A model generated the notes under the pieces. The model did no database searches, was not told where the DNA came from, and worked only from the letters and a program-made list of their open reading frames with translations. DNA of 64,000 nt from Streptomyces physcomitrii (GTDB lineage: Bacteria; Actinomycetota; Actinomycetes; Streptomycetales; Streptomycetaceae), in contig NZ_JAAWWP010000002.1 in the NCBI RefSeq assembly GCF_012273655.1, positions 124,001 to 188,000 on the forward strand. Reading direction: 5' to 3'. A program made the position numbers and the translations under genes. This document shows positions 62,702 to 64,000 of this stretch, piece by piece (the stretch's first letter is position 1; each line of letters begins with the position of its first letter).

Positions 62702-63355
62702 ATGTCATCCCTGATCACCGGCCGGTATCCGGCCCACGGCCCGCGGGCGGAGGACGGCGACACCCCGCCCTCCCGCTTCGACGACCATCTGGCGGCCCAA
62801 CTCCTGCACCAGCGCATCGTGTTCCTCGGGACCCAGGTCGACGAGGTCTCGGCGAACCGGGTGTGCGCGCAGATGCTGCTGCTGTCGGCGGAGGACCCGC
62901 GGACCGACATCAGCCTGTACATCAACAGCCCCGGCGGCTCGGTGACGGCCGGGCTCGCGATCCACGACACCATGCAGCTCATCCCGAACGAGGTCGCCAC
63001 GCTGGCCATGGGATTCGCCGCCAGCATGGGGCAGTTCCTGCTCACCGTCGGCACCCGGGGCAAGCGCTACGCGCTGCCGAACGCGCGGATCATGATGCAC
63101 CAGCCCTCGGCGGGCATCGGCGGCACCACCGCGGACATCGAGATCCAGGCGGAGAACCTGGAGTTCACCAAGCGGGCCATCGAGCGGATCACCGCCGCGC
63201 ACACCGGCCAGAGCGAGGAGACCATCTCCCGCGACGGCGACCGGGACCGGTGGTTCACCGCCGAGCAGGCCAAGGAGTACGGGATGGTCGACCACGTCGT
63301 GGAGAACATGGACGACGTACGCCCGGCCGGTTCGCGACGACGGGCGGGGATCTGA
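62702..63355 (+). CDS. clpP: ATP-dependent Clp protease proteolytic subunit (ClpP3-like)
   Basis: The 217-residue protein starts at ATG 62702 (GGAGG upstream). Ser108 in GFAASMGQF and His133 in IMMHQP are the catalytic nucleophile and base. [16 protein letters not shown] binds substrate. It forms an operon with a second clpP, the layout of the clpP3-clpP4 operon of Streptomyces, which backs up ClpP1P2. Confidence 0.92.
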   Translation: MSSLITGRYPAHGPRAEDGDTPPSRFDDHLAAQLLHQRIVFLGTQVDEVSANRVCAQMLLLSAEDPRTDISLYINSPGGSVTAGLAIHDTMQLIPNEVATLAMGFAASMGQFLLTVGTRGKRYALPNARIMMHQPSAGIGGTTADIEIQAENLEFTKRAIERITAAHTGQSEETISRDGDRDRWFTAEQAKEYGMVDHVVENMDDVRPAGSRRRAGI

Positions 63356-63356
63356 G

Positions 63357-63965
63357 ATGAGCCAGTACACGATTCCGACGGTCGTCCAGCGGACCACCCA
63401 GGGAGAGCGCGCGTACGACATCTACAGCAGTCTGCTGTCCGAGCGGATCATCTTCCTCGGTACGGAGATCGACGACGGGGTGGCCAATGTCGTCATCGCA
63501 CAGCTGCTGCACCTGGAGTCCGCGGCGCCGGACCGCGAGATCGCGATCTATCTCAACTCCCCCGGCGGCTCGTACACCTCGCTGATGGCCATCTACGACA
63601 CGATGTCCTTCGTCAGCGCCCCGATCTCCACCTTCTGCGTGGGGCAGGCCGCCTCCACCGCGGCGGTGCTGCTCGCGGGCGGCGACCCGGGGCGGCGGTT
63701 CATCCTGGAGCACTCCCGGGTGCTGCTGGGCCAGCCCGCGAGCGGCGGACGCCAGGGCACGGTCTCGGACCTCAGCCTCCAGGCCAAGGAGATGATCCGG
63801 ATCCGGTCCCAGGTCGAGGAGGTGCTCGCCCGCCACTCGCACCACGATGTCGCCACCCTGCGCGCGGACATGGACCGCGACAAGGTCTTCACCGCCGAGG
63901 AGGCCGTCGCCTACGGCCTGGCCGACCAGGTGCTCAGCAAGAGGGTTCTCGGCAACGGGAGTTGA
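63357..63965 (+). CDS. ClpP-like subunit lacking the catalytic His (ClpP4-like)
   Basis: The 202-residue protein starts at ATG 63357, one base after the previous stop. Ser100 ([10 protein letters not shown]) is kept, but the usual MxHQP motif reads VLLGQP, with Gly125 at the His position. It therefore probably cannot act alone and should pair with the 62702 subunit in a hetero-tetradecamer. The frame is complete within the window. Confidence 0.88.
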   Translation: MSQYTIPTVVQRTTQGERAYDIYSSLLSERIIFLGTEIDDGVANVVIAQLLHLESAAPDREIAIYLNSPGGSYTSLMAIYDTMSFVSAPISTFCVGQAASTAAVLLAGGDPGRRFILEHSRVLLGQPASGGRQGTVSDLSLQAKEMIRIRSQVEEVLARHSHHDVATLRADMDRDKVFTAEEAVAYGLADQVLSKRVLGNGS

Positions 63966-64000
63966 GCCTCTGAGGGGAAGAGGAAAAGGGGGAAGAGGAA

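Overview
The window is very GC-rich, uses GTG and TTG starts freely, and carries SARP, mycothiol amidase (Mca), ClpP3/ClpP4-type and DUF4307 genes. All of this points to a Streptomyces chromosome or a close relative. Accessory biosynthetic DNA occupies about the first 30 kb and core metabolism fills most of the second half.

Region 1 (1-14.6 kb) looks like the right part of an alkyl-azoxy biosynthetic cluster related to valanimycin. It holds a partial aldehyde dehydrogenase, a VlmA-like DUF2156 seryltransferase, a SARP and a TetR regulator, two SGNH hydrolases (one lacking its catalytic serine), an MFS exporter, a VlmJ-like lipid-kinase-fold kinase, two VlmK-like MmgE/PrpD proteins, a carboxyl methyltransferase and a VlmB-like diiron enzyme. 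The expected SerRS (VlmL) and N-N forming membrane protein (VlmO) are not here and may lie left of the window. Just upstream of the diiron gene, in the same transcript orientation, is a class II tRNA-Ser-like gene (14458-14544). Its acceptor, D, variable and T arms are intact, but its anticodon arm cannot present a serine anticodon. Because VlmA uses seryl-tRNA, I read it as a candidate dedicated, non-decoding seryl carrier. This is the most unusual item in the window.

Region 2 (14.7-29.8 kb) is a second pathway. PhzE- and PhzD-type enzymes plus an EntA-like dehydrogenase should make 3-hydroxyanthranilate. A translationally coupled set follows: carrier-adenylation fusion, ketosynthase, dead KS-beta partner, ACP and ketoreductase. 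Divergent genes encode another AMP ligase, a hotdog thioesterase, an MFS pump and an AsnB-type amidotransferase. The product is unknown; an aryl-primed, KR-reduced chain or amide is my inference.

Region 3 (30-46.8 kb) is mixed accessory DNA. It has a PucR-type regulator, a domesticated IS701-like transposase remnant, a frameshifted trypsin-nSTAND pseudogene, two secreted peptidoglycan-binding proteins that share a duplicated segment, a three-gene two-component-like operon, an aldo/keto reductase with a divergent TetR and direct-repeat operator, an epoxide hydrolase and a STAND-TPR ATPase.

Region 4 (47-64 kb) is a conserved housekeeping block: mca, a DUF4307 gene, greA, a drug-type ABC pair, ilvA, a MarR gene, an ECF sigma with a small membrane partner, metB, msrA, and regulatory genes. 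A Trypco1 gene plus truncated trypsin remnant comes next, and the window ends with a clpP3-clpP4-like pair whose second member lacks the catalytic histidine.
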